Shown: positions 56,976-64,000 of the stretch, piece by piece | Numbering within the stretch: the stretch's first letter is position 1 | Layout of the letters: every line of letters starts with the position of its first letter | Assembly: GCF_020740535.1 (NCBI RefSeq) | Contig: NZ_CP082362.1 | Coordinates: 124,001 to 188,000, forward strand | Source: Streptomyces profundus | GTDB taxonomy: Bacteria; Actinomycetota; Actinomycetes; Streptomycetales; Streptomycetaceae | DNA length: 64,000 bases | Direction: 5' to 3' | Notes under the pieces: generated by a model | Database searches by the model: none | The model's input: the letters and a program-made list of their open reading frames with translations, nothing else | Told to the model about the DNA's origin: nothing | Made by a program: the position numbers and the translations under genes

Positions 56976-57974
56976 GTGAAGATGCTGATCAACGGGGCGG
57001 ACCGGGTGGTCGCCGACGCGCTGCGCGGGATGGCCGCCGCGCACCCCGGGTTGCGGGTCGAGGTGGAGCACCGGCTCGTGCTGCGCGGGGACGCGCCGGT
57101 CGACGGGAAGGTCGGGCTGATCTCGGGCGGCGGCTCGGGACACGAGCCGCTGCACGCGGGGTTCGTCGGCCCCGGCATGTTGGACGCCGCCTGCCCGGGC
57201 GAGGTGTTCACCTCCCCGGTGCCCGACCAGATGACCAGGGCCGCGGGCGCGGTGGACAGCGGCCAGGGCGTGCTGCTCGTCGTCAAGAACTACACCGGCG
57301 ACGTGCTCAACTTCGACATGGCGGCCGAGCTGATCGAGGACGAGGGCATCGCGGTGGACCGGGTCGTGGTGGACGACGATGTCGCCGTCACCGACAGCAC
57401 GTTCACCGCCGGACGCCGGGGCGTCGGGGGGACGCTCTTCGTCCACAAGCTCGCCGGCGCCGTCGCCCAGGAGGGCGCGCCGCTGTCCCGGGTCGCCGAG
57501 GTCGGCCGGCGGGTGGCCGAGGCGTCGCGCAGCTTCGGCGTCGCGCTGCACGGGCCGACCACGCCGGCCAAGGGCAGCCCGACCTTCGATCTGCCGCCCG
57601 ACGAGCTGGAGCTCGGCATCGGCATCCACGGCGAGCCCGGGCGGGAGCGCCGCGCCATGCTGAGCGCCGCCGAGATCGCCGATGTGACGGTGGAGGCGCT
57701 GCTCGCCGACCTCCCGCTGTCCGCGTCGGAGCCGGTGCTCTGCCTGACCAACGGGATGGGTGGCACGCCGCTGCTGGAGCTGTACGGATTCCACGCCGAG
57801 GTGGTCAGGGCGCTGGGCGAGCGCGGGGTGACCCTGGCGCGTAGCCTCGTCGGCAACTATGTGACCTCGTTGGACATGGCCGGCTGCTCCGTTTCGCTGT
57901 GCCGGTTGGACGAGGAGCTGCTGCGGCTGTGGGACGCGCCCGTGTCCACGCCGGGGCTGCGCTGGGGTCGTTGA
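56976..57974 (+). CDS. dhaK: Dihydroxyacetone kinase subunit DhaK
   Basis: A 332-residue DhaK, which binds dihydroxyacetone covalently. The hemiaminal histidine is H218 in GIGIHGEPG; GGGSGHEPLH near 48 and NYTGDVLNF near 107 fit the family. It depends on DhaL for ATP/ADP and on DhaM for phosphate. GTG 56976 follows CAGGAGGA at a good distance. dhaL begins 12 bp after the stop. The operon supplies DHAP from dihydroxyacetone. Confidence 0.96.
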   Translation: MKMLINGADRVVADALRGMAAAHPGLRVEVEHRLVLRGDAPVDGKVGLISGGGSGHEPLHAGFVGPGMLDAACPGEVFTSPVPDQMTRAAGAVDSGQGVLLVVKNYTGDVLNFDMAAELIEDEGIAVDRVVVDDDVAVTDSTFTAGRRGVGGTLFVHKLAGAVAQEGAPLSRVAEVGRRVAEASRSFGVALHGPTTPAKGSPTFDLPPDELELGIGIHGEPGRERRAMLSAAEIADVTVEALLADLPLSASEPVLCLTNGMGGTPLLELYGFHAEVVRALGERGVTLARSLVGNYVTSLDMAGCSVSLCRLDEELLRLWDAPVSTPGLRWGR

Positions 57975-57986
57975 GAGGAGCGGGAG

Positions 57987-58601
57987 GTGACAGGGCAGGT
58001 GACGGAGCGGGACGCCGCGTTCTTCCAGGACTGGCTGGTGACGGCCGCGGACGCCATCCGCGCGAACGCGGACCGGCTGACCGATCTTGACTCCGCGATC
58101 GGCGACGCCGACCACGGCAACAACATGCGGCGCGGCTTCAGCGCGGTGGCCGCCGCGCTGGCGGACGAACGTCCCGACACGCCGGGGGCCGTGCTGCTGC
58201 TCGGCGGCAGGACGCTGGTCTCCACGGTCGGCGGCGCCTCGGGCCCGCTCTTCGGCACGCTGCTGCGGCGCACGGGCAAGGCGCTGGGCGAGGCCGAGCG
58301 GGTGACCGACGAGGAGCTGCGGGTCGCGTTGGAGACGGGGATCGGCGCGGTCGGCCAGCTCGGCGGCGCCGCCGCCGGCGACAAGACCATGCTGGACGCG
58401 CTGCTGCCGGCGCTGGACGCGCTCCCCGACTACGCGGCGGCGGCGCTGGCCGCCGAGGAGGGCTCGCGGGCCACCATCCCGCTGCGGGCGCACAAGGGGC
58501 GGGCCAGCTATCTGGGCGAGCGCAGCGTGGGCCACGAGGATCCGGGCGCCGCCTCGGCGGCGCTGATCTTCCGCGCGCTCCACGAGGTGGCCGATCGATG
58601 A
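57987..58601 (+). CDS. dhaL: Dihydroxyacetone kinase ADP-binding subunit DhaL
   Basis: A 204-residue DhaL. The metal-binding aspartates are seen in LDSAIGDADHG (D35, D40, D42). TLVSTVGGASGPLFGTLL and GAAAGDKTMLDAL are family segments. In PTS-dependent systems the ADP bound to DhaL is rephosphorylated by DhaM, and dihydroxyacetone is phosphorylated via DhaK. The start is GTG with GAGCGGGAG upstream. Its last four bases overlap the dhaM start. Confidence 0.95.
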   Translation: MTGQVTERDAAFFQDWLVTAADAIRANADRLTDLDSAIGDADHGNNMRRGFSAVAAALADERPDTPGAVLLLGGRTLVSTVGGASGPLFGTLLRRTGKALGEAERVTDEELRVALETGIGAVGQLGGAAAGDKTMLDALLPALDALPDYAAAALAAEEGSRATIPLRAHKGRASYLGERSVGHEDPGAASAALIFRALHEVADR

Positions 58602-59026
58602 GCGGAGAACGGCTGGTGGGCGTGGTGCTGGTCTCGCACAGCGCCGAGGTGGCCGTCTCGGTCGCCGAGATGGCGTCCCGCCTCGCGGGCCGCGGCAGGC
58701 TGGCGCCCGTGGTGCCGGCGGGCGGCACCCCGGACGGCGGCCTCGGCACCAGTTCGGAGCTGATCGCCGAGGCGGCGCGGCGGGCGGACGGCGGCGCGGG
58801 GGTCGCGATCCTGGTGGACCTGGGCAGCGCCGTGCTCACGGTGCGGGCGATGCTGGGAGAACAGGACGACGAGGACGAGGACGCGGCGCTGCCGGCCGAC
58901 GCCCGGCTGGTGGACGCGCCGCTGGTCGAGGGCGCGGTGGCCGCCGTGCTGACCGCGTCCACCGGGGCCGATCTGGACGCGGTGGCGGCGGCGGCCGGCG
59001 ACGCGTACCACTACCGGAAGGTCTAG
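58598..59026 (+). CDS. dhaM: PTS-dependent phosphocarrier DhaM (EIIA-Man-like)
   Basis: A 142-residue single-domain DhaM. The phosphoryl-accepting residue is H14 in VVLVSHSAEVAV, with GGTPDGGLGTSSELI and VDLGSAVLT typical of the EIIA-mannose fold. In some bacteria DhaM is fused to HPr and enzyme I domains; here it is single, so HPr and the enzyme I at 16.6 kb must supply phosphate. An acidic loop (EQDDEDEDAAL) is inserted. The gene converges on the Nudix gene with 6 bp between stops. Confidence 0.94.
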   Translation: MSGERLVGVVLVSHSAEVAVSVAEMASRLAGRGRLAPVVPAGGTPDGGLGTSSELIAEAARRADGGAGVAILVDLGSAVLTVRAMLGEQDDEDEDAALPADARLVDAPLVEGAVAAVLTASTGADLDAVAAAAGDAYHYRKV

Positions 59027-59032
59027 GGAGCG

Positions 59033-59521
59033 TCAGCCGGCGGTGGGCGGCTCGGCGGGGGCGAACCAGGTGGGGCGGTCGGCGGTCGCCAACTCGATCC
59101 GGTGCAGGGCGTGTTCGGAGAGCGGGGGCAGCGCGTCCAGCGGGAACCAGCCGACCTCGACCGACTCGTCGTCATGGGGCCTGGCCGTGCCGCCCAACGC
59201 CCGGCAGTGGAAGCTGATGTCGGTGAACTGGCACTCGTCCTCGTTGGGGTAGCGCACCACGTCCCCCGTCTCGACCAGCAGCACCCGCTCGACGGCGCAG
59301 CGGATCGCCGTCTCCTCGAAGACCTCACGGACGGCCGTCTCGGCCGGCTGCTCGCCGGGCTCGGGGATGCCGCCGACCAGCGTCCACCGGCCGTCGTCCG
59401 CGCGACGGACCAGCAGCACCCGTCCCTCGTCGTCGAAGACGACGGCGGTCACCCCCGGGAGGAAGAGGAGTTGGTGACCGATGCTGGTGCGCAGGGCACG
59501 GATGAAGTCCGGAGTAGCCAT
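59033..59521 (-). CDS. Nudix hydrolase
   Basis: A 162-residue protein with a complete Nudix box at 51-73 (GIPEPGEQPAETAVREVFEE, followed by TAI), so it should hydrolyse a nucleoside diphosphate derivative. The N-terminal MATPDFIRALRTSIGHQLLF and the later DISFHCRALGG and VEVGWFPLDALP match Streptomyces Nudix proteins annotated as NUDIX domain proteins without a defined substrate. Converges on dhaM. Confidence 0.92.
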   Translation of the reverse strand: MATPDFIRALRTSIGHQLLFLPGVTAVVFDDEGRVLLVRRADDGRWTLVGGIPEPGEQPAETAVREVFEETAIRCAVERVLLVETGDVVRYPNEDECQFTDISFHCRALGGTARPHDDESVEVGWFPLDALPPLSEHALHRIELATADRPTWFAPAEPPTAG

Positions 59522-59530
59522 GTCCGGACC

Positions 59531-60325
59531 CTAACCGGCCGCCGTTCCCGTCAGCAGCGCCAGCCCCTGCGGATAGTGGCGGGCGGCCTCGGCGAGGGAG
59601 GCGCGTCGGCCGCTGGCGAAGACCGTCAGGGTGCCGGTCGGCGGGGCGCTGGGGGCCGGCTCGGCGCCCGCCCGGCGCAGCGCCTGGGCGGCGACGGCGC
59701 CCGCCGAACCGAAGAGGGTGACCTCGCGGCCGGTGACGGCCGCGAGGTGGCGGCCGATCTCGTCGGCGACCAACTCGTAGTGGGTGCAGCCCAGGACGAC
59801 GGCCGTGGTGTCCTGGGGCGTCAGCTCGGCCGCCGCCTTGATGGCGTCCCGCACGCCCGCCTCGTCGGCGCTCTCCACCGCGCCGGCCAACCCGTGGCAG
59901 GGCACCCCGGTGGCCCGCGCGCCCCGGGCGAACTCGTCCAGCAGCCGGCGCTGATAGGGGCTGCCGGTGGTCGCCGGGGTGGCCCAGACGGCGAACGGGC
60001 CGCCGGCGGCGGCGGCCGGCTTGATCGCCGGCACCGTGCCGATCACGGGGATGGCCGGCTCAAGCGCCGCCCGCACCGCCGGCAGCGCGTGCACCGACGC
60101 GGTGTTGCAGGCGACGATCAGGGCGTCCGGGCGCTCGGTCGCGGCGAACTCGGCGCAGAGCGACGCCCGGTCGGCGATGCGCCGGGGGTCGAGCGGCCCC
60201 CAGGGCATCCCGTCCGGGTCGGATGAGAGCACCAGGGCGGCGTCCGGCCGCAGCCGCCGCACCTCGGCGGCTGCGGCCAGCAGGCCGACGCCCGAGTCGA
60301 GCAGGGCGATTCTCACGGATCTCAC
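59531..60325 (-). CDS. Glutamate-racemase-family protein
   Basis: A 264-residue protein of the Asp/Glu racemase fold. Both catalytic cysteines are present (C73 in VACNTAS and C180 in GCTHYE), as is the N-terminal DSGVG motif. Streptomyces murI proper lies elsewhere as a rule, so this is probably a paralogue whose substrate is uncertain. It follows the TerD gene on the same strand, but a strong hairpin separates them. GTG 60325 or 60316 could start. Confidence 0.85.
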   Translation of the reverse strand: MRSVRIALLDSGVGLLAAAAEVRRLRPDAALVLSSDPDGMPWGPLDPRRIADRASLCAEFAATERPDALIVACNTASVHALPAVRAALEPAIPVIGTVPAIKPAAAAGGPFAVWATPATTGSPYQRRLLDEFARGARATGVPCHGLAGAVESADEAGVRDAIKAAAELTPQDTTAVVLGCTHYELVADEIGRHLAAVTGREVTLFGSAGAVAAQALRRAGAEPAPSAPPTGTLTVFASGRRASLAEAARHYPQGLALLTGTAAG

Positions 60326-60342
60326 AAGGACCCAGATTACGC

Positions 60343-60366
60343 GTGCCGGGGCCTTGGCCCCGGCAC
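60343..60366 (-). terminator. Terminator after the TerD gene
   Basis: An 11-bp inverted repeat (GTGCCGGGGCC / GGCCCCGGCAC) with a two-base centre sits 12 bp past the TerD stop. It should end TerD transcription before the racemase gene. Confidence 0.75.
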
Positions 60367-60377
60367 CGCCCGACCGG

Positions 60378-61643
60378 TCACTTGCGGCCCGGCGTCCACT
60401 GCATGCCGAAGCCGTAGGCGTGGTCCACCGTGCGCTGCGGGCTGACGCCCCGGTCCGGCACCAGGTACCTGGCCTCGCGGTTGACCGTCAGCTCGCCGTT
60501 CTTGTTGACCAGGGTGGCCAGCACGCAGACCGGGGAGGGGACATCGCACTCGTCGAGGAAGAACTCGATGGGCGCGCCGTTCTCCGGGGTGAGGGTGACC
60601 GTGGCCGACAGGTCCTGGAAGCTGCTGGCGCCGGAGTAGATGGTCACGAAGATGACCACGCGGCGCAGTTCCTTGGCGTGGTCGAGGTTGACCGTGAGGT
60701 TCTCGCCCTGGGCCGCGGCGCCGGTGCGGTCGTCGCCGTCCAGGTGCATGTAGGGCGGCTGGTTGAGCGAGCCGAAGGCGTTGCCGAGGGCCTGGATCAC
60801 GCCCTTGCGGCCGTCGGTCAGCTCGAACAGGGCGCACAGGTCGAGGTCGAGACCGCCGCCCATGGCCTTGGTGATGCGGCTCTTCCAGCCGCCCTGCTTC
60901 TGCTGCGGCTGGTTGCGCTGCTGCCAGTTGAGGTTGATCAGCATCCGTCCGCTGGTGGCGCCCTGCTTGGCCAGCGAGATGGCGGGGGCGTCCTTGGTGA
61001 GCGTGATCTTGCTCAGCCGGATCGGGGAGCCGCCGGCGGGGGCCGATGCCCGCGCCGGCGCGGGCGGCGCGGCGGGGGCTGGGGCCGGAGCGGGAACGGC
61101 GGCCGGCGGCGGGGTCGGCGCCGGATCGTCGTCGACGCTGATGCCGAAGTCCGTGGCGAGGCCGGCGAGGCCGCTGGCGTAGCCCTGGCCCACGGCGCGG
61201 AACTTCCACGCGCCCTGGCGCCGGTACAGCTCGCCGATCACGAACGCCGTCTCGCTGCTGGCGTCCTGGCTGTCGAAGCGGGCCACCTCGCTGCCGCTGT
61301 CCGCGTCCAGCACCCGGATGTGCAGCCCGGGGACCTGCCCGAAGGTGCCGCCGTCGGCGGACGCGGCGAGCACGACCTTCTCGATCTCCGGCTCCACCGA
61401 GGCCAGATCGACCTCGATGCGGTCGACCGAGCCGCCGGCCTGCGGCTCCTTGCCCGCGTAGCGGACGGCGCCGGAGGCGTGCCGGGGCTGGTTGTAGAAG
61501 ACGAAGTCCTCATCGGAGCGGACCCGGCCCTCACTGAGCAGCAGCGCTGAGGCGTCCACATCCGGTGTGCCGGCCGAGGCGTTCCAGCCAATCTCGACGC
61601 GGACGGACCGCGCAGGCACGGGGACATTAGAGCCTTTGAGCAT
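60378..61643 (-). CDS. Two-domain TerD-family protein
   Basis: A 421-residue protein with two TerD-type domains (about 1-170 and 207-421) joined by a Pro/Ala linker ([21 protein letters not shown]). The first shows [13 protein letters not shown] and [12 protein letters not shown]; the second shows [14 protein letters not shown] and [10 protein letters not shown], the acidic calcium-binding segments. TerD proteins are linked to stress, tellurite and envelope responses. Here it is alone, without terB, terC or a kinase gene. ATG 61643 has GGAGGAACC upstream. Confidence 0.9.
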   Translation of the reverse strand: MLKGSNVPVPARSVRVEIGWNASAGTPDVDASALLLSEGRVRSDEDFVFYNQPRHASGAVRYAGKEPQAGGSVDRIEVDLASVEPEIEKVVLAASADGGTFGQVPGLHIRVLDADSGSEVARFDSQDASSETAFVIGELYRRQGAWKFRAVGQGYASGLAGLATDFGISVDDDPAPTPPPAAVPAPAPAPAAPPAPARASAPAGGSPIRLSKITLTKDAPAISLAKQGATSGRMLINLNWQQRNQPQQKQGGWKSRITKAMGGGLDLDLCALFELTDGRKGVIQALGNAFGSLNQPPYMHLDGDDRTGAAAQGENLTVNLDHAKELRRVVIFVTIYSGASSFQDLSATVTLTPENGAPIEFFLDECDVPSPVCVLATLVNKNGELTVNREARYLVPDRGVSPQRTVDHAYGFGMQWTPGRK

Positions 61644-61880
61644 TGTGGGTTCCTCCGTCGGGTGGGCGTCCTCAACCACCTGTTCAACTGGCACGATCCA
61701 CTATGCCATCCCACACCCCAAGTCCTCCCGGGCAGGCCCCTGATACAACGGCATGAGAGCGGTCATCGGCGTTTTTTCCGGAATTCGAGCGGAATGCCCG
61801 TTCACGGTGTCCCCGAGCCCGCGAAATGAGCGGCTAATCGGTCTCCCCAACGACCACATGGTGGGCTTAACTTATGGAGC

Positions 61881-62429
61881 ATGACCCTCCCGCGCCCCTA
61901 CGGTGGTGGCTACTCCTCGCCTTCCTTCCCCGACACCCCCATCTACGACAGGCTGGTGGCCGAGCGGGGAACCCCGCAAATCGCCCCCATCCGGGTGCCG
62001 GCCGCCTATGACTCGCTGGGGTACCAACACCCCTCCCCCCAGCCGTCGTTGCCCGCTCTTCCGGCGCTTCCCTCGGCCTCCTCGGCGCCCCCGCAGCCGG
62101 GCCAGGGGCAGCACGGCGGAGGCGGCTACCCGGGCTACCAGGCCACGCCGGTCCGGCAGCCGTTCTCGGCGCCCTCGCCGAGCTACCAGAGCCCCGGCGG
62201 CTACGGGCACCAGCAACAGCCGGGCGGGGGGCGTCCGTACCCCGCCGCGCAGGCTCCCCAGGCGCCCTCGCCGCAGCAGATGCGACCGGCGGCGCCGCAG
62301 CAGATGCGGCCCGCCGCCCCGCGCCCGCAGGCGCCCCGCCCCGGCGGCTACCCGACCGGCGGCGGCTACCCCCAGCACCAGCAGGCGCCGGCCCCGGCCC
62401 CCGGCTACTGGTCGGAACAGGGGGCCTGA
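61881..62429 (+). CDS. Proline/glutamine/glycine-rich protein (DUF6643-like)
   Basis: A 182-residue protein. The N-terminal 45 residues (FPDTPIYDRLVAERGTPQIAP) are conserved in Streptomyces, and the rest is a low-complexity tail rich in Pro, Gln, Gly and Tyr with repeats of QQMRPAAP. The family name is recalled, not searched. It has no signal peptide or membrane helix. Divergent from the TerD gene across 237 bp, and convergent with the encapsulin gene. Only one base separates GGAG from the ATG, so the initiation signal is weak. Confidence 0.75.
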   Translation: MTLPRPYGGGYSSPSFPDTPIYDRLVAERGTPQIAPIRVPAAYDSLGYQHPSPQPSLPALPALPSASSAPPQPGQGQHGGGGYPGYQATPVRQPFSAPSPSYQSPGGYGHQQQPGGGRPYPAAQAPQAPSPQQMRPAAPQQMRPAAPRPQAPRPGGYPTGGGYPQHQQAPAPAPGYWSEQGA

Positions 62430-62459
62430 GCGCGGGGGCCACCGGGACGCACAGGAGAA

Positions 62460-62475
62460 GGGCGAGCGCGCGCCC
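62460..62475. terminator. Weak hairpin between convergent genes
   Basis: GGGCG and CGCCC flank AGCGCG just before the encapsulin stop. Small, but in the right place for both convergent genes. Confidence 0.35.
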
Positions 62476-62478
62476 TGG

Positions 62479-63912
62479 TCACAGCTCCACGTCCGCCAGC
62501 ACGCCGAGGGCGTCGGGGACCAGCACGGCCACGGAGTGGTAGGCGCTGACCAGGTAGGAGATCACCGCCCGGTCGTCGACGCCCATGAAGCGTACGTTGA
62601 GGCCGGGTTGGTACTCGTCGGGGATGCCGGTCCGGTGCAGGCCGACCACCCCTTGGCGCGCGGCGCCGAGGCGGAGCGCGATGACGGAGCTGGTGTGCGT
62701 CGAGGACACCGGGATCTTGTCGCACGGCAACAGGGGGATGCCACGCCAGGCGTGGACGGGGGTCCCCTCGACCTCGGTGGTGGACGGGTAGACGCCGCGC
62801 GCGTTGCAGGCGCGGGAGATGGCGGCGATGGCCCGGGGGTGGGCCAGCAGGCAGTGGGTGTTGCGGCGGCGGGAGACCAGTTCGTCGAGGTCGTCGGGGG
62901 TGGGCGGCCCCGAGCGGGTGTGCAGCCGCTGCCGGGGATCGGCGTTGTGCAACAACCCGAACTCCCGGTTGTTCACCAGCTCGTGCTCCTGCCGCTCCCG
63001 CAACGCCTCAACCGTCAGGCGCAGTTGCTCCTCCACCTGACTCATCGGCTCGTTGTACAGATCCGCCACCCGCGAATGCACCCGCAACACCGTCTGCGCC
63101 ACACTCAGCTCGTACTCCCGAGGCGACGCCTCGTAGTCCACGAACGTCCCCGGCAACGACGGCTCCCCCACATGCCCGGCCGCCAACGCGATATCGGCCT
63201 CGCCGCGCTTGTTGCGCGGGAGCGCGCGGCGGTCGGCGGCGCCGGCGAGGTGCGCGCGGAGCGCGGGCGAGCGGTCGGCCACCTCGGCCACGGCGCTGAG
63301 CGGCAGCGCCAGCACGGTGCAGCGGGTGGTGGCGCGCAGCGTGTGCGGCCAGGTGGCGGGGGTGCCGGTCGCGGGCGCTTCGAGCGCCTGGTCGCCGGCG
63401 AAGGCGCCGCCGCCGATGGTGGCGACGGCGGCCTCGCCGTCGTAGGCGCCCGGCACCAGACGGCGCACCTTGCCGTGCGCGATCAGCAGCACCTCGGTGA
63501 TGGGCGCGCCGGCGGTGGCGAGCGTCTCGCCGGCCTGGTGCTCGCGGTGCGCGCAGCGGTCGGCGAGCGCGGTCAGCGCCGCCTGGTCGGCGAGGCCGGC
63601 GAGCGCCGGTAGCTCCGTCAACTCGGCGGGGATCACGCGGAGTCGACCGCCGTCGGCGAAGAACTCGACGCGGCCGTCGCCCAGGGCGTGGGTCAGCCGG
63701 CGGTTGACCCGGTAGGCGCCGCCCGAGACCTGTTCCCAGGGCAGCATCCGCAGCAGCCACCGGGGGGTGACGCCCTGGTTCTGGGGCGGGGTCTTGACGG
63801 TGCTGGCCAGCTTGCCGGCCGCCTCGGTGCCCAGCGCGGTGGGTTCGGCGGTCGCGGTGCCGGGCCCCGGCACCGGTCCGGTGGCGCTCGGGGGCGGGTT
63901 CGGGGAATTCAC
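62479..63912 (-). CDS. eshA: Family 2B encapsulin shell protein (EshA-like) with a cNMP-binding insert
   Basis: A 477-residue protein. Residues about 50-95 and 250-477 carry the HK97-like shell fold ([71 protein letters not shown]). Between them lies a cyclic-nucleotide-binding-like domain (about 105-215, [16 protein letters not shown]). Streptomyces EshA, encoded beside 2-methylisoborneol synthase in S. coelicolor, has this make-up; family 2B shells package terpene cyclases. Start GTG 63912 has AGGAAAGG upstream. Any cargo gene upstream would lie off the right edge of the window. Confidence 0.9.
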   Translation of the reverse strand: MNSPNPPPSATGPVPGPGTATAEPTALGTEAAGKLASTVKTPPQNQGVTPRWLLRMLPWEQVSGGAYRVNRRLTHALGDGRVEFFADGGRLRVIPAELTELPALAGLADQAALTALADRCAHREHQAGETLATAGAPITEVLLIAHGKVRRLVPGAYDGEAAVATIGGGAFAGDQALEAPATGTPATWPHTLRATTRCTVLALPLSAVAEVADRSPALRAHLAGAADRRALPRNKRGEADIALAAGHVGEPSLPGTFVDYEASPREYELSVAQTVLRVHSRVADLYNEPMSQVEEQLRLTVEALRERQEHELVNNREFGLLHNADPRQRLHTRSGPPTPDDLDELVSRRRNTHCLLAHPRAIAAISRACNARGVYPSTTEVEGTPVHAWRGIPLLPCDKIPVSSTHTSSVIALRLGAARQGVVGLHRTGIPDEYQPGLNVRFMGVDDRAVISYLVSAYHSVAVLVPDALGVLADVEL

Positions 63913-64000
63913 GTACGGCCTTTCCTGGGCGGAGCGGGAAGAGAGACGGAGAACAGCGGGAAAAGGGCGGGAGAGGGGAAGGCCGCCGCCGCGCGGCGGA

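Noticed and set aside
59033..61643. A tellurite-resistance operon around the TerD gene
   Set aside because: Only one TerD-type gene is present; neighbours are a racemase-like protein and a low-complexity protein, and a strong terminator isolates it.

Overview
The window is 64 kb of chromosome from a very GC-rich actinomycete, almost certainly Streptomyces or a close relative. The evidence is strong third-codon GC bias, frequent GTG and TTG starts, mycobacteria-like synteny (gcvP, McdR-type MerR, bifunctional nuclease, GarA-like FHA protein, DUF881-Sbp-DUF881), conservon genes, an NsdA-like regulator, SpoIIE-type phosphatases and an EshA-type encapsulin. I see no mobile element, rRNA, tRNA or CRISPR array.

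Bases 1-21100 are conserved core. They hold a DUF4232 tail, a CPBP protease, a GCS2-family ligase, glycine decarboxylase (gcvP) under a tandem glycine riboswitch, a PRC-barrel protein, DNA polymerase IV, a MerR regulator, the bifunctional nuclease, a GarA-like FHA protein and the DUF881-Sbp-DUF881 membrane cluster. A GDP-mannose-pyrophosphorylase-type enzyme, a eukaryote-like cardiolipin synthase, PTS enzyme I (with no crr beside it), a hypothetical protein and acetoacetyl-CoA synthetase follow.

Bases 21200-49900 are mostly signalling and regulation. They hold a VanX-like dipeptidase, a two-gene remnant of a conservon (histidine kinase plus roadblock protein) and a three-gene SMC-like operon. 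That operon (25.5-32.7 kb) has the layout kleisin-like, KITE-like, SMC ATPase, as in MksFEB or JetABC of Wadjet systems, but no JetD/MksG nuclease gene lies beside it. Next come two SpoIIE-type proteins with altered metal-site motifs, a cNMP-binding protein, a fused 5-oxoprolinase (HyuA-HyuB), a HEAT-repeat protein, an NsdA-like regulator, a kinase-fold protein lacking catalytic aspartates, and a soluble Ser/Thr kinase with a TPR-like tail.

Bases 50000-64000 look more accessory. They hold an MMPL exporter, a TetR regulator divergent from a two-gene ABC exporter with a palindrome between them, and a dihydroxyacetone kinase operon (dhaKLM) whose DhaM would be phosphorylated by the enzyme I encoded at 16.6 kb. 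A Nudix hydrolase, a glutamate-racemase-like protein, a two-domain TerD protein, a proline-rich small protein and an EshA-like family 2B encapsulin shell gene close the window. Any encapsulin cargo gene upstream would lie beyond the right edge.
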